Source: Heterohyrax brucei
Lineage: Eukaryota > Chordata > Mammalia > Hyracoidea > Procaviidae
Direction: 5' to 3'
DNA: 64,000 nucleotides
Assembly: GCA_028571685.1 (NCBI GenBank)
Contig: CM053154.1
Location: forward strand, 18,756,001-18,820,000
In this document: one piece after another, positions 1-9,794 of the stretch
Position numbering within the stretch: the stretch's first letter is position 1
Layout: each line of letters starts with the position of its first letter
Notes under the pieces: model-generated
The model's database searches: none
What the model saw: the letters and a program-made list of their open reading frames with translations, nothing else
What the model was told of the DNA's origin: nothing
Made by a program: the position numbers and the translations under genes

Positions 1-625
1 TTGATCAGTTTGCAGAATTTTCTTTCTATGCCTAGTTCATTAAAAGTTATTATTATGAATGATGTGACAGCTAAGGTTGTTTGTTAGCTTGGCTGGGCTG
101 TGATTCTCGATGGTTTCACAGTTATTTGATGATATAGTATGGCAGTTAAATAATGATGTGTAATCCTCCATGATGTGATTGGATGTGATCAGCCAATCAG
201 CTATCAGGGAAGTTTCTTTGGGGGTATGGCCTTCATCCACTATATATATGTATGGACATTCTAGCAAAGCTCTCTTGGTTGCTCTGTGTCCTGTATCAAG
301 CCTGTTGTCATCTGACCTCATGTTCTTAGGACTTAAGCCAGCTACCTGCCATATTGCCTGCTGGTCTTGAGATTCTGCAGGCTCTGCAGCCTGTGAGCTA
401 GTGGCCAGCCAACTTATCTGCTGATTTTGGGATCTGTCAGTCTCTGAAGTCTGTCAGCCAGCACCCTGCTGTCTTACCTACTAATCTTGGGTTCATCAGC
501 CCCTGCAGCCATGTGAATGACAAGCCTCCAGCCCAAGGCCTGACTCAAGGACTTGGAATTTAGCAGCTTCTACAACCACGTGAAATTCCTTGAGAGAAAT
601 TCCTCAGTTTTTCTTCTCTCTCTCC
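1..625 (+). mobile_element. LTR-like segment (probable MaLR/ERVL-type), 5' end outside the window
   Basis: The stretch has the texture of an old solo LTR. It has a TATA-like run near 240-250, then a long C/T-rich downstream part of repeated phrases of the type 'ctgctgatcttggg', and it ends in an A/T-rich microsatellite. No gag or pol frame is present. The orientation comes from the TATA-like run and the order of the modules. The family is not firmly recognised and the left edge is not in the window, so terminal dinucleotides and a target duplication cannot be checked. Confidence 0.4.
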
Positions 626-629
626 ATAC

Positions 630-686
630 ATATATGTGTGTGTATGTATATATATGTAACACACACACACACACACACACACATAT
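630..686. repeat. TG/TA and CA microsatellite
   Basis: A (TG/TA)n run is followed directly by about 12 CA units. The two halves are roughly complementary, so the tract could fold back on itself. It sits between the LTR-like segment and the first SINE. Confidence 0.9.
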
Positions 687-822
687 GGAATCCTGATGGT
701 ACAGTGGTTAACAGGTCAGGTGCTAACTGAAATGCTGGCAGTTCAAATCCACCATCTGCTCCTTGGAAGTCCTGTAGGGCAGTTCTATCCTACCCTATAG
801 AATGGACTCAGTGGGAACAAGT
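687..822 (+). mobile_element. AfroSINE-type SINE, tRNA-Asn-like head
   Basis: It carries the A-box-like 'tggtacagtggttaac', the B-box-like 'cagttcaaatcc', then the family body 'gggcagttctatcc' and a shortened RTE-type tail. The head is old and diverged. Confidence 0.85.
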
Positions 823-835
823 TATATATATATAT

Positions 836-1018
836 GGAAATTCCTATGGCATAGTGGTTAAAAGCTACATCTGCTAACCAGAAAGCTGGCAGTTCAAAGC
901 TACCAGGTGGTCCTTGGAAACAACATGGGGCAGTTCTACTCTTTCCTACTGGGTAGTGAAAAGTCAGAATCCTCTCAGTGGCAATGAATGGTGTTTTTTT
1001 GTTTTGTTTTGTTTTGTG
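836..1018 (+). mobile_element. AfroSINE-type SINE with GTTTT tail
   Basis: It has the head 'ggcatagtggttaaaag', the B-box-like 'cagttcaaagc' and the body 'ggggcagttctactct'. The 3' end is an expanded (GTTTT)n run from about 995, typical of this SINE's tail. It lies 14 bp after the previous SINE in the same orientation. Confidence 0.9.
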
Positions 1019-1218
1019 GGACACAGTGTATTGTCCCTTTTTTTAGATTACTGAGTTAGATTTACTAATATTCTGTTAAGCACAGTTACTATGAGGAACA
1101 CCACTCCGTAATTTTCTGTTCTTTTAACATATTTGCTTTGTATTGACATTCAGATAATCACTTGAGCCACGGCATCAACCCCAAAAGCCATCCAGAACAA
1201 CAGGGCTCCTAAAATATC

Positions 1219-1438
1219 ACAATAAACCCAATACCCAAACTTGCCACCATCAAGTCTGACTCACTGCCACCCAAGGGAACAGAATAGGACTGCCATATAG
1301 GGTTTCCAAGATTTCAGGTTTATGGGAGCAAATGGCCACATCTTTCTCCCACGGGGCTGCTGATAGGTTTGAACAGCCAACTTTGGGTTTAGCAGCAAGT
1401 GCTTAAAGGAGCTACCACTTTTTGGTACTTCGTGCCCA
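1219..1438 (-). mobile_element. Long-variant AfroSINE-type SINE
   Basis: The minus-strand copy shows the tail, the body 'ggactgccatatagg' and a diverged head. An extra internal block of about 40 bp, including 'ggccacatctttctccca', marks a longer subfamily than the common copies. Confidence 0.75.
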
Positions 1439-1774
1439 CCAGGCACGGGCCTAATTAGTTCCTCACTTCTCTCTCACAGGAGCCCTGTGAGCAGCTGTGT
1501 ACGTTAATCATGAGAACATTCACTGTAGCCTCTGCCTTGGGAGGAGCTTGCAGAGCACCTCTAGCCTTCTGCATTTCAAGACTGGCAGGCGGTACCCAGA
1601 AGGGGCACATTCACGCAACGCCACATGCCTTGCAAACACAGAACCAAGACTGCCCCCAGACTTTGCCCATAGCTCTTTTGGCTTCACCTTTCTGGTCCCA
1701 CTTTACTAGTAGGTTAAAAAAAAATTAGATGAGAAACACATGCCTGCCCTCCTCCATGGCCACACAATTATCAA

Positions 1775-2175
1775 ATAGCATGGCTATTTGGCAGTTTTGC
1801 CAAAAGCTGAATGTAAAATTACCGTGTAATCAACAGTCGTACTCCTAGGTATACACCCCGAAGAGCTGAAAGCAGTAACACAAATGGAAACGTGTATGCC
1901 AATATTCATAGCAGCGCTACTCACAACAGCCAAAAGGGGGAAACAATGCAAGCGTCTGTCACCGATGAATAGATTAGGAAAATGCGATTACATACGCACA
2001 GTGGAGTATTACTCAATCGTAAAGAGAAACGAACCTCTGATACAGTCTATGATGTGGACGAACCTTGAAAACAGTATGCAAAATGAGACAAATCAACGTG
2101 AAAAACAAATATGGTCCGAACCCGCTGACATGAAATGTCTGGAACTGGCAAATGCATAGAAAACAAAAATGCATT
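1775..2175 (+). pseudogene. L1 ORF2 C-terminus and start of 3' UTR
   Basis: The translation from about 1884 shows phrases of the L1 ORF2 C-terminus: an 'MPIFIAALLT'-like motif, then 'VEYYSIVKRNE', then 'MWTNLEN'. The copy is 5'-truncated and lacks the endonuclease and reverse transcriptase. Several CpGs survive. It has no function as a gene. Confidence 0.8.
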
Positions 2176-2269
2176 TTGTCAAAATAAAAATAAGAAAAAG
2201 TGAGCCTGTGGTCTTTCCTAACCAGCAGAGGACTTCATGGGTGGTAGGCAGAGTTCAGGGTCATGTAAT

Positions 2270-2465
2270 GTGTGTGTGTGTAAGAGAGAGTGAGAGACAG
2301 AGACAGAGACAGAGACACAGACACAGACACAGACAGAGAGGGAGGGAGGGAGATGATACGTGAATGTATGTATGTGTGTCTGTTCAACAGTGCATGCATT
2401 ATGTATGTGTGAATATGTGTGTGTGTCTGAGAGTGGGTGTAAAAGAGTGTATGTGTGTTAAAGAG
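2270..2465. repeat. Compound microsatellite (TG, AGAGAC, GGGA, TGTGTC)
   Basis: TG repeats give way to an almost uninterrupted purine-rich run of AGAGAC and AGACAC hexamers and GGGA units (about 2283-2355). Irregular TG/TATG repeats follow. The open frames through it are simple-sequence artefacts. Confidence 0.95.
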
Positions 2466-2806
2466 AAAGAACACATGTGGGTGCCTCTGTGTTTTCGTCC
2501 GGTCCCCTGCCAGGACAATTCATTTCATACCTTGAAGCCTTCTACTGGGGGGTTTTTGTTACAAACCATCTCAGTTTCACCAGTAGCCTCAAGCAACAAT
2601 TAGTCTTGCTTGTGATGCTGGATTACTTGATGGGTTGGGTGGGAAACCTGCGCTGGGCTGGGTAGCAGATGTAGCCCCAGGTGAAGTCATCCTGTGTTCA
2701 CACGGAGGTCAGGGGAGGTCAGGAGAGGCGCCGGCAGGAGAAGGGGGGGTTGTGTAGGGTGGTGTGTGGCCCAGAGTGCTGAATTAGGAGCCCAAAGAGT
2801 GGAGAG
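2466..2806. other. Unique sequence, no feature seen
   Basis: The stretch is G-rich toward its right end (2690-2770, repeated 'aggtcagg'). I see no exon, known repeat or RNA gene in it. Confidence 0.5.
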
Positions 2807-3271
2807 TGTGTGGTCGGCAGAACAATGCCCCGAAGGAGTCTATGCTAATCCCTGGAACCAGTGAATGTGTTGCCTTACATGGCAAAAGGGTCTTTGCAGA
2901 TGTGAGGAAATTTAAGGATTTCAGGATAAGGGGATTACCTAAGGGGCACAATCTAATCACATAAATCCTCACAGTGGAATCTTCCCTGGCTGTGCGTAGA
3001 GAAAGATGGAACAACTGAAGAGCAGGCAGAGGAATAAAACATGGGTCCCCTTGGAAGGGACCCTAAGCCAAGATAGATGGCAGCCTTTAGTAGCTAGAAA
3101 AGGCAAGAAAGTGGACTCACCCCTGGAACCTCCGGGAAGGAATGTAGCCCTTGATTTTAGCCTAGTGAGACCCATGTCTGTTATCTGACCTACTGAACTG
3201 TAAGATAAGTTTGTTGTTTTAACAAACACTAAGTTTGTGGTCATTTGTTATGGCAGCATAGAAAACTATAA
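2807..3271 (+). mobile_element. MLT1-type MaLR solo LTR
   Basis: It shows landmarks of MLT1-class LTRs in order. These are a 5' part with 'gggtctttgcagatgt', a middle ending in an 'aactgtaagataa'-like segment, and a terminal 'tttgtggtcatttgttatgg'. There is no internal retroviral sequence, so this is a solo LTR or a fragment. Confidence 0.8.
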
Positions 3272-3274
3272 GCT

Positions 3275-3400
3275 TAGATCAGACTCTGCCTTCTACTAAT
3301 CCTAAAACCATGACCATGCTGCTGAACCCTCCATGAGCCTCAGTGTCTTGATCAGTAAAATGGGGACACAGTCATTTGTTACACTCCAAAATACTAAGCC
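3275..3400 (+). mobile_element. MIR SINE fragment
   Basis: It carries the weak MIR core 'gactctgcc', 'cctcagtgtcttgatcagt' and 'aaaatgggga'. It is a very old, decayed copy. Confidence 0.6.
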
Positions 3401-3649
3401 GCACCAGCCCATGGAGGTGTTGGTCTAAAAATAACAGACAAATGAATGCCTCAGCTCCCTAGATTCTGAGATAGGCTCCCTGTCCCTTGGTATTTTGACT
3501 GCCTTGCAAGATTCCTGAGCAAACCAAGGCCATGCCTCCCAGCTCCTCTGGAAAGCAGCCTATAGCTTTCAGGCAGGCCCCTGTATCCCAACTTTGGCCC
3601 TGAAAAGACTCTGCTACGAATCACATTTACAGACCCAGATTGCCCGCCT

Positions 3650-3800
3650 AATGCAGCAGTGTTCAACCTTTACTGCTGTTCAACACCTGCAGCTTTTAAA
3701 AATTACAGAGTCCCAGACCCCATCCCAGACCTACTGAATCAGAATCCCTGTGAAGCCCTACAAACTACCATTTTTCAAAAGAACCCTAGGAAATTTAGGA
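3650..3800 (+). mobile_element. MER5-like hAT-Charlie fragment
   Basis: The central 'cagacctactgaatcagaat' with a preceding 'cagaccccatccc' is the hallmark of MER5A/B-type nonautonomous hAT elements. The ends have decayed. The sequence on either side (3400-3650 and 3800-4787) holds nothing else I recognise, apart from a possible weak MIR at 3800-3940. Confidence 0.65.
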
Positions 3801-4787
3801 GATTCAGGACTTTGTCTGAATTCTTGCAATAACTCTATCATTTGGGGCAAATCATTTGATCTTTCTGGGTCACATTTTTTTTCATTTATCACCTGAAAGC
3901 ATTGAGCTGAATGTTCTCTAAGGTTCCTTCCACAATTAAAGATCCATCGTGTTCAACTGTCTCTCGCTTTCATTTTTTTCTGGAGATACCTTGGGGATTT
4001 TTAGCATTCCCCAGGTCACTGTGGCACGTGTTAATTTTTTTTTTAAATGTGTTTATTTGTTTTTGTACAAGGCTGTCTTTGTGGATTCGGGAGCCTGAGG
4101 TGAATTTAAACCAAGACTGTGACACACCCCAGAATTTATTTTAAAATATGTAAATAAATATTTAGTTCTTAAAACAGTACAATGAAAACCACTCCACTGG
4201 ACATCCTGATGAGCACCCGCAAAGTGAAAACATGCAAACGACTGCTGGGGCTGGAGTGGAGTGGGGCTGGGGGGTCGGGGGGAGCCTGCACTGCCAGAGA
4301 ACTAGTATCTTCCAGTGTTGCTTTTGAGTTGCAAATACAACAAGCCAGCCAGCCACCAGATGAAAGCCAAAGAGACAAATGCATTCTGGGTAGCAAGCTC
4401 GGCTTGTTTTGGTGTTCTATGCGACCTCCCGCTGTATCTTCTGGCCTTCCCCTCTGGAGCCATGAAAGACGGAGGCAAAGCATTGGAGCCATGGCCCAGG
4501 AGAGGACTCTAATATGACCTCCAGCATCTGCCATGGTGGGACCGGGCACTTAGACTGGGAGAATGTCTTGCCTTGGAAGTCACATGGAAGAGGACAGAGT
4601 AGCACAGTTGTGCTTCTCCTTTCAGAATGGGAAATGGGTGTTTCCCATGGCCTGCTAGCTATGAAAGGTAAGACAGTGCTCTGAACCTCAGCCTGTCATC
4701 AATCCTGCTGGCTTGGCATTTGTAGTAGCCAGGGTGGGTGTTTGTTCTCTGCACCTCTGGACCTCACACATGGCCAAAGAAGAATCC

Positions 4788-4946
4788 AAACCCACCGAAG
4801 TCGAGTTGATTTCGACTCATGGCGACCCTGTAGAACAGAGTAGAACTGGCCCATAGAGTTTCCAAGAAGCACCTGGCAGGTTCAAACTGCTAGCTTCTTG
4901 GTTAACAGCCACAGCACTTAATCACTAAGCCACTACAGGGTTTCCT
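4788..4946 (-). mobile_element. AfroSINE-type SINE
   Basis: This is a complete minus-strand copy. The RTE-type tail 'gactcatggcgaccctgtag' is on the left, the body is in the middle, and the head ending 'cactacagggtttcc' is on the right. Confidence 0.95.
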
Positions 4947-5039
4947 GGGTGCTGAATAAAAGGTTGTGGATTGTCTGACTTCTGCTTCCAAATAGGCGTG
5001 ATATTTTGTTTCATTTTTATTTAACAATTACAATGCATC

Positions 5040-5250
5040 TAACACTGTTCTAAATGTCTTATAAATATCATCAGATCCCTATAACAACTCTTTGTGGTAA
5101 TAACTATTGTTTTCCCATTTTATACGTGAGGGTGCTAAGGCGTAAAGAGCTTAAGTAACTTCTCTGGATCACAAAGCTACCAAGTAGTGGAGCGGGGACT
5201 TGAACTTGGCGACATCCAAGTACTAAGGACTACACTCTGCAGCTCCTTGT
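5040..5250 (-). mobile_element. MIR SINE
   Basis: Reverse-strand MIR landmarks are 'cccattttatacgtgag', 'aagtaacttctctggatcac' and 'gacttgaacttgg'. Confidence 0.75.
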
Positions 5251-5354
5251 TTCCCCAGCAAAATGTGCCATGTCTGAGGGCTTTTACTTTCTGCTCTGTG
5301 ATTCTAACTGGTCAAGCTTAATCCAGCACTTAGCTGACTTCACTAGGGTTCACC

Positions 5355-5400
5355 TTCTTCTTCTCTGTCTCTCTCTCTCTCTCTTTCTTTTCAGTACCCT
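5355..5400. repeat. (TC)n microsatellite
   Basis: A CT dinucleotide run of about 12 units with a T-rich end. It directly precedes the tRNA-Gly SINE. Confidence 0.9.
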
Positions 5401-5411
5401 AAACTTTATGC

Positions 5412-5735
5412 CTGAGGCACTGTTCACAGAATTCTTGCTCTCCATGTGAGATGCACGTTCAATTCCGAGCCAGTGCCCTGATTTGCAGCCACCAGCCATT
5501 TGTCAGTGCAGGCTTTTGTGTGGCTATGATGAGGTAGTTTCAGGGCTTCCTGACCAAAATGGGCCAGAAAGAAGGGCCTGGTGTTCTGCATTTGAAACTC
5601 AGCCAATGAAAACCCTGTGGGTCGTAACGGTCTGATCACGGGGACGGCACGGAAGTAGACAGTCTTGTTCTCATTGTAGACGGGGTCATCATGGATCGGG
5701 GCGACTCTCCACTACAACTAAACAAGCCAAAACGT
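5412..5735 (+). mobile_element. tRNA-Gly-derived SINE, RTE-type tail
   Basis: The head (about 5415-5485) resembles tRNA-Gly: 'agaattc', then the B-box region 'gttcaattccgagccagtgc'. A long unrelated body follows, then a tail 'ggggtcatcatggatcgggg' of the RTE type. The body matches the copy at 59808-60145 ('aaaaccctgtgggtcgtaac' against the corresponding segment there). It retains many CpGs, so it is probably less decayed than its neighbours. Confidence 0.75.
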
Positions 5736-6295
5736 ACCTGTCTTAGGTCCCACCTCTTTCTTCGGGGACCTGGGAGCTACTGACATTGATAACTCCTAGG
5801 AGAGCTGGCACATGCCAGAGGTAACTGTGTTCACCGTGACGGTTTGCCCAAAGCTGGCCTTGAAGCAAGTGATCCTCTCAGGGCAGAAGGGGTTCTGGCG
5901 CAGGCACCAGCCCCCCTCACCCTGCCCATGAGGACGGGCACTGTCTTTGTGGCCATGCCTCAAGCACTGACTGCCTCTGGGAACCAACCTCTGAACGCGG
6001 GCTTCCTTTCTGTCTTTGAGACGATAAGTCTGTGCCAGAAGCCCAGACACCACAGGAGCATGAGAGGGACGAGGAGCTGCAAGCGTTGTGTTTTCTCAGT
6101 AAAGTCACCCTGGAATTAGCAAAGGGCTTTTCCACCTACAGCCCTCAGGGCAGTTTGGTGGGGTCCCCAAACAATAGCTTTTTCTGCTCTAGCAGAGTGT
6201 TCCCCTGGGATGTCCTCACCCTTGGGAGTGAAAACTCCAGATTTATTGTCATTACTTACCAACTCGTGGCAACCCCCATGCGTGAGTGAATGAAA
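5736..6295. other. Unique sequence, no feature seen
   Basis: Several overlapping open frames on both strands (up to 91 codons) occur here. None resembles a known protein and they conflict with each other. No repeat is recognised. Confidence 0.5.
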
Positions 6296-6580
6296 CTCCG
6301 TTTAGTCCTGTGCCATTGCTGTGATCAGTTATGGATTGGAATCTTGTGATCTATGGAATTGTCACTGACTGAGTATGGGAAGCACACCTCTAAACCTTTT
6401 TCTCCAGTCTGTCTTAGTCAACAAATTCGGCTAGAATCTGTTTAGCATCATAGTAACACCCAAGCCACCACTGATAGATTTAGGGGCATGACCAAGCCTA
6501 AAGTGCATTGGCTGGGAATCGAACCCAGGTCTCCTGCATGGAAGGTGAAAATTTTACCACTGAACCACCCTTGTACCTAG
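6296..6580 (-). mobile_element. tRNA-Gly-derived SINE
   Basis: On the right is a reverse-strand tRNA-Gly-like head: 'gctgggaatcgaacccaggt', then 'ctcctgcatgg', then 'accactgaaccaccc'. On the left is the family body with 'gtctgtcttagtc'. The B box is well preserved. Confidence 0.85.
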
Positions 6581-6961
6581 AGCTTCCAGAAACTTAAATA
6601 TCCATTTACACAATGGAGTTCCTGAACAGAGATCAGGATGGCATTAAGGAGACATTCAGGTGAACAGAGGTGGCAAGAATATACCCAGTTTCTGTGGCCT
6701 GTGCTCTGAACGGGGCCTAAGAGGTGGATGTGTTGCACATCAGGGACTCTCCTGGGAGACTGTCGGGGAAGTGCTCCCTCCTAAGAAGGAATTCAGAAGC
6801 ATTCCTAAGGACTCAAAAGTGAATTTCCAACTGAGTACTTTTCAGAAAGAAACCATCCAAAGTTCCAAGCGACATCTGAACATGGCTTTGGTGTTGCTCT
6901 GAGGCAGAGGGAGGGATATCAAGAAGGAAGCAAATGAAGGTAAAAGAGAAACGCACATTTA

Positions 6962-7026
6962 GGAGAGTCAGAACCCACTCAATGGCAATGGTCTGGGTTT
7001 TTTATTTTGTTGTTGCTGTTTGTTTC
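6962..7026 (+). mobile_element. AfroSINE-type 3' tail fragment
   Basis: Only the tail 'gagtcagaacccactcaatg' with a T/G-rich end is present. The head and body are missing. Confidence 0.6.
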
Positions 7027-7640
7027 AAGTGCTGGTTTACTCTAAGAGGTGACCAAAGAGCCCCTGTTCCTGCCTGAAAGTGCCACAAGGTGGCAGCATT
7101 TCTGAACACTCCAGATCTGCCCAGCAACCACCTCTGCCATGTATTTAGGAGGATTAAGAGTTCTGAGCCAGACGTGCTCATTTTTAGCTAGAGACGAGGA
7201 CAACAAAAAGGGCCAGAGTGAATGAGCTTGATCTCCATGGGGCACAATCAGCTGCTTCAGCAAAACCAGCATTGACTCTAAGTGCCCGTTGGTCAGCGTT
7301 TGACATCATTAGCTGGGTGGGAAATAGGACTGCTTACACAAGCCCTAAGACATTCTCCTAAACCAGCAGAGGAAACAATTTAACAAACAAGGGGGACAAA
7401 ATAATCAAATTAACCTGCCAGCTCCCCTAAGCCAAGAACTTGGGCAGAAACAGTTCCTTTGCCTAAGCTCAGGCATACAGGGGCACACATTCCTCACAGA
7501 CACTCAGGAGTATCTGCCAGTGCTTGTCTTTCTCAGTGCATGAAGCCAGATACCTGTGCTTATACCAGCCACTCCTGCCCAGCTAGGACTGTAAGGGAGA
7601 GCCTGTACCACCTACTTGATGACTGACTACCTGGGTACCT
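7027..7640. other. Unique sequence, no feature seen
   Basis: It is a mixed-composition spacer before the L1 block. No exon or known repeat is visible. Confidence 0.45.
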
Positions 7641-8243
7641 GAGCTGAACATTACAAGAAAAGTAAAGAGATACCTGGATCATCTAGGGTAGTAGCTCTAA
7701 CTGTCTAGTGACAGGTTGATAGAGCCTAAAAAACACTAATAATCAAAATAGCTCACACTACCGGCATATTGTGGCATTTCAAAACAAAACAAGAAGCTAG
7801 GACACAGTAAGCAAACAGAATAAACAAATGCAACAACTTACTGATGGCTCATAGACAACAGTCAATATCAAATCACTTTAAGGAGGCAGACCATGATGAC
7901 TTTGGAAAGCTCCCAGAATAAAGAATCAAGAGATTTTCCGGGTGAAGAGAAGTTTCTGGAATTACCAGAAGTAGAATACAAAAGATTTATATTTATAACT
8001 CTTCAAAAGATCAAGAAGGTTATCAGGCAAAACACAGCAGAGCATAACGACAAATTGAAAAAGCTGCAAGAGAACATAGATAAAATAGTGTGCGGAAATT
8101 CAGAAGATTAATAATAAAATTGCAGAATTAGACAACTCTATAGAAAGTGAAAGGAGCAGAACCAAAGCAACAAAAGCCAGAATTAATCAGATTGAAGACA
8201 AAACACTTGACACCAACATATTTGAGGAAAAATCAGGTCAAAG
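7641..8243 (+). pseudogene. Old L1, ORF1 N-terminal part (left of the insertion)
   Basis: A frame from 7893 encodes about 70 residues rich in K/E/N, ending in a heptad-like 'NTAEHNDKLKKLQENIDKI' segment. After a stop it continues as more coiled-coil-like sequence ('KIAELDNSIESERSRTKATK'). This is the character of the L1 ORF1 coiled-coil N-terminus. Upstream sequence from about 7640 may be the 5' leader. The frame is broken and then interrupted by another L1 at 8263. The same ORF1 resumes at 9437. Confidence 0.65.
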
Positions 8244-8262
8244 AATTTTCAAAAATGATGAA

Positions 8263-9417
8263 TGGATAAACAAGCTATGGTACGTATACTCAGTGGAACA
8301 CTATGCAATGATAAAGAACAACGATAATTTTAGAAAGCATCTCATAACCTGGTTCCAACTAGAAGACATTATGCTAACTGAAACCAGTCAGTAGCAAAAG
8401 GACAAGCATTATATGAGACCTCTGTTGTAAGGACTTAAAAATAGACTTACATAAAGAAAAAAAAAAGACTCTTCGGTGGCTACAAGGGTGGAGAGGAGGT
8501 GAGATGGTTGGTCATAGATCGGATAGTAGACAGGAATTTGGTTAGGTGAAAGCAGTGACAGCACGTAGTAGAGAGCAGATCAATACAACTGGACTACACC
8601 ATAACTGCAAAGGTTTTCTAAACTCCACCTAATATTTCAAAGGATAGAGTAGTAAGGGCGGAGGTCTGGGGACAATGTATTCAGAGGACATCGAGGCCAA
8701 TTGGCATAGCAAGTCTATTGCTAATAGAGGCTTCTGCACCCATATTGGTGAGTGGTGTCTGGGGTCTTAAAAACTAGAAAACTGCCATCTGAGATACACC
8801 AAATAGTCCCAGCTCATCCGGAACAAATGACCACTGAGAACAACAAAGATACAAGGAAGAAAGAGCCTGGAAGACAGAAGAACCATATGAATGTGAGACT
8901 GTATCAACATGAGAGCAAAAGAACCAGGTGGTGCCTGGCCAGCACCACACACAGCCACAATGGGGAACACAATGTAGAATCCCTGAGGCAACACAAGAAA
9001 AAGAGGCATACAGCTCAAAAACTTTATTAAAAGACCACAGCTGATAGCCCAGCAGCCTGGAGGGTCCCCTGGGAACATATCTCCTAGACTTGTTGCTGGC
9101 CCTAACTGGAAACCAATACTGAGGTCAACTCCTTAGACAAGAATGGCCTGGACTTGGGGACACAGTGTGACCATATAGTGTGTGTACTTTATGGTTCTAT
9201 ACATTTATAGGAAGCTGTCCTACTGGTTTCTTTCCAGATGGGAGAGAGGAGGGTGGAGAGGAAGGGACAGGTGCTCGTCAACAGGATGTTAGAAATATAG
9301 AGTAAAAAGGAGCGTTGTATTGCCACTGGGTGAGGAGAGCAGATGGAACTGCAGATAGGCAGGCATGCAAAATTCATTTGGATTGTACACTTTCACTTAA
9401 TCACAATAAAAAGAAAC
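8263..9417 (+). mobile_element. Younger 5'-truncated L1 (ORF2 end plus 3' UTR), inserted in the old L1
   Basis: It begins with the L1 ORF2 C-terminus ('WINKLWYVYSVEHYAMIKNN'). It runs through a roughly 1 kb 3' UTR and ends in 'tttcacttaatcacaataaa' with a short A-rich tail containing AATAAA. Flanking target-site duplications of 19 bp (8244-8262 and 9418-9436, two mismatches) fix the ends. The same terminal sequence recurs at 22299, 33712, 36000 and 57290, so this is a lineage-specific L1 3' end. Confidence 0.85.
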
Positions 9418-9436
9418 AATTTTGAAAAATGAAGAA

Positions 9437-9775
9437 ATACTAAGAATTGTTTGGGACTCTATCAAGAGGAATGATCCATGAGTAACTGGAGTACCAGAAT
9501 CGGAGGGATAAGTGACAATTCAGAGAGAATTGTCAAAAATTTGTTGACAGGAAACTTCCCCCAAATCATAAAAGATGAGAAGATATCTATCAAAGATGCT
9601 CATTGAACTCCACACAAGGTAGATCCCAAAAGAAAGATACCAAGGCACATTATAATCAAACTTTCCAAAACTAAAGATAAGGAGAAAATTTTAAAGGCAG
9701 TCAGGGATAAATGAAAAATAATCTGCAAAAGATTCTTTTCAGACCACCAACTTATGAAAGTATAAATCTATAACA
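9437..9775 (+). pseudogene. Old L1, ORF1 continuation (right of the insertion)
   Basis: The frame resumes with 'ILRIVWDSIKRNDP', 'VTGVPESEG' and an RNA-binding-domain-like stretch, all interrupted by stops. It is contiguous with 7641-8243 once the nested L1 and one target duplication are removed. The extreme C-terminus of ORF1 is missing where ORF2 sequence begins. Confidence 0.65.
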
Positions 9776-9794
9776 GAAAAAGCAAGGAAAAAAA

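Noticed and set aside
2235-2474. Open frames encoding TH/SL/RQ repeat peptides
   Set aside because: They are translations of microsatellite DNA.
6510-6580. Possible tRNA-Gly gene on the minus strand
   Set aside because: The B box is good, but the sequence is continuous with the SINE body and lacks a proper acceptor stem.
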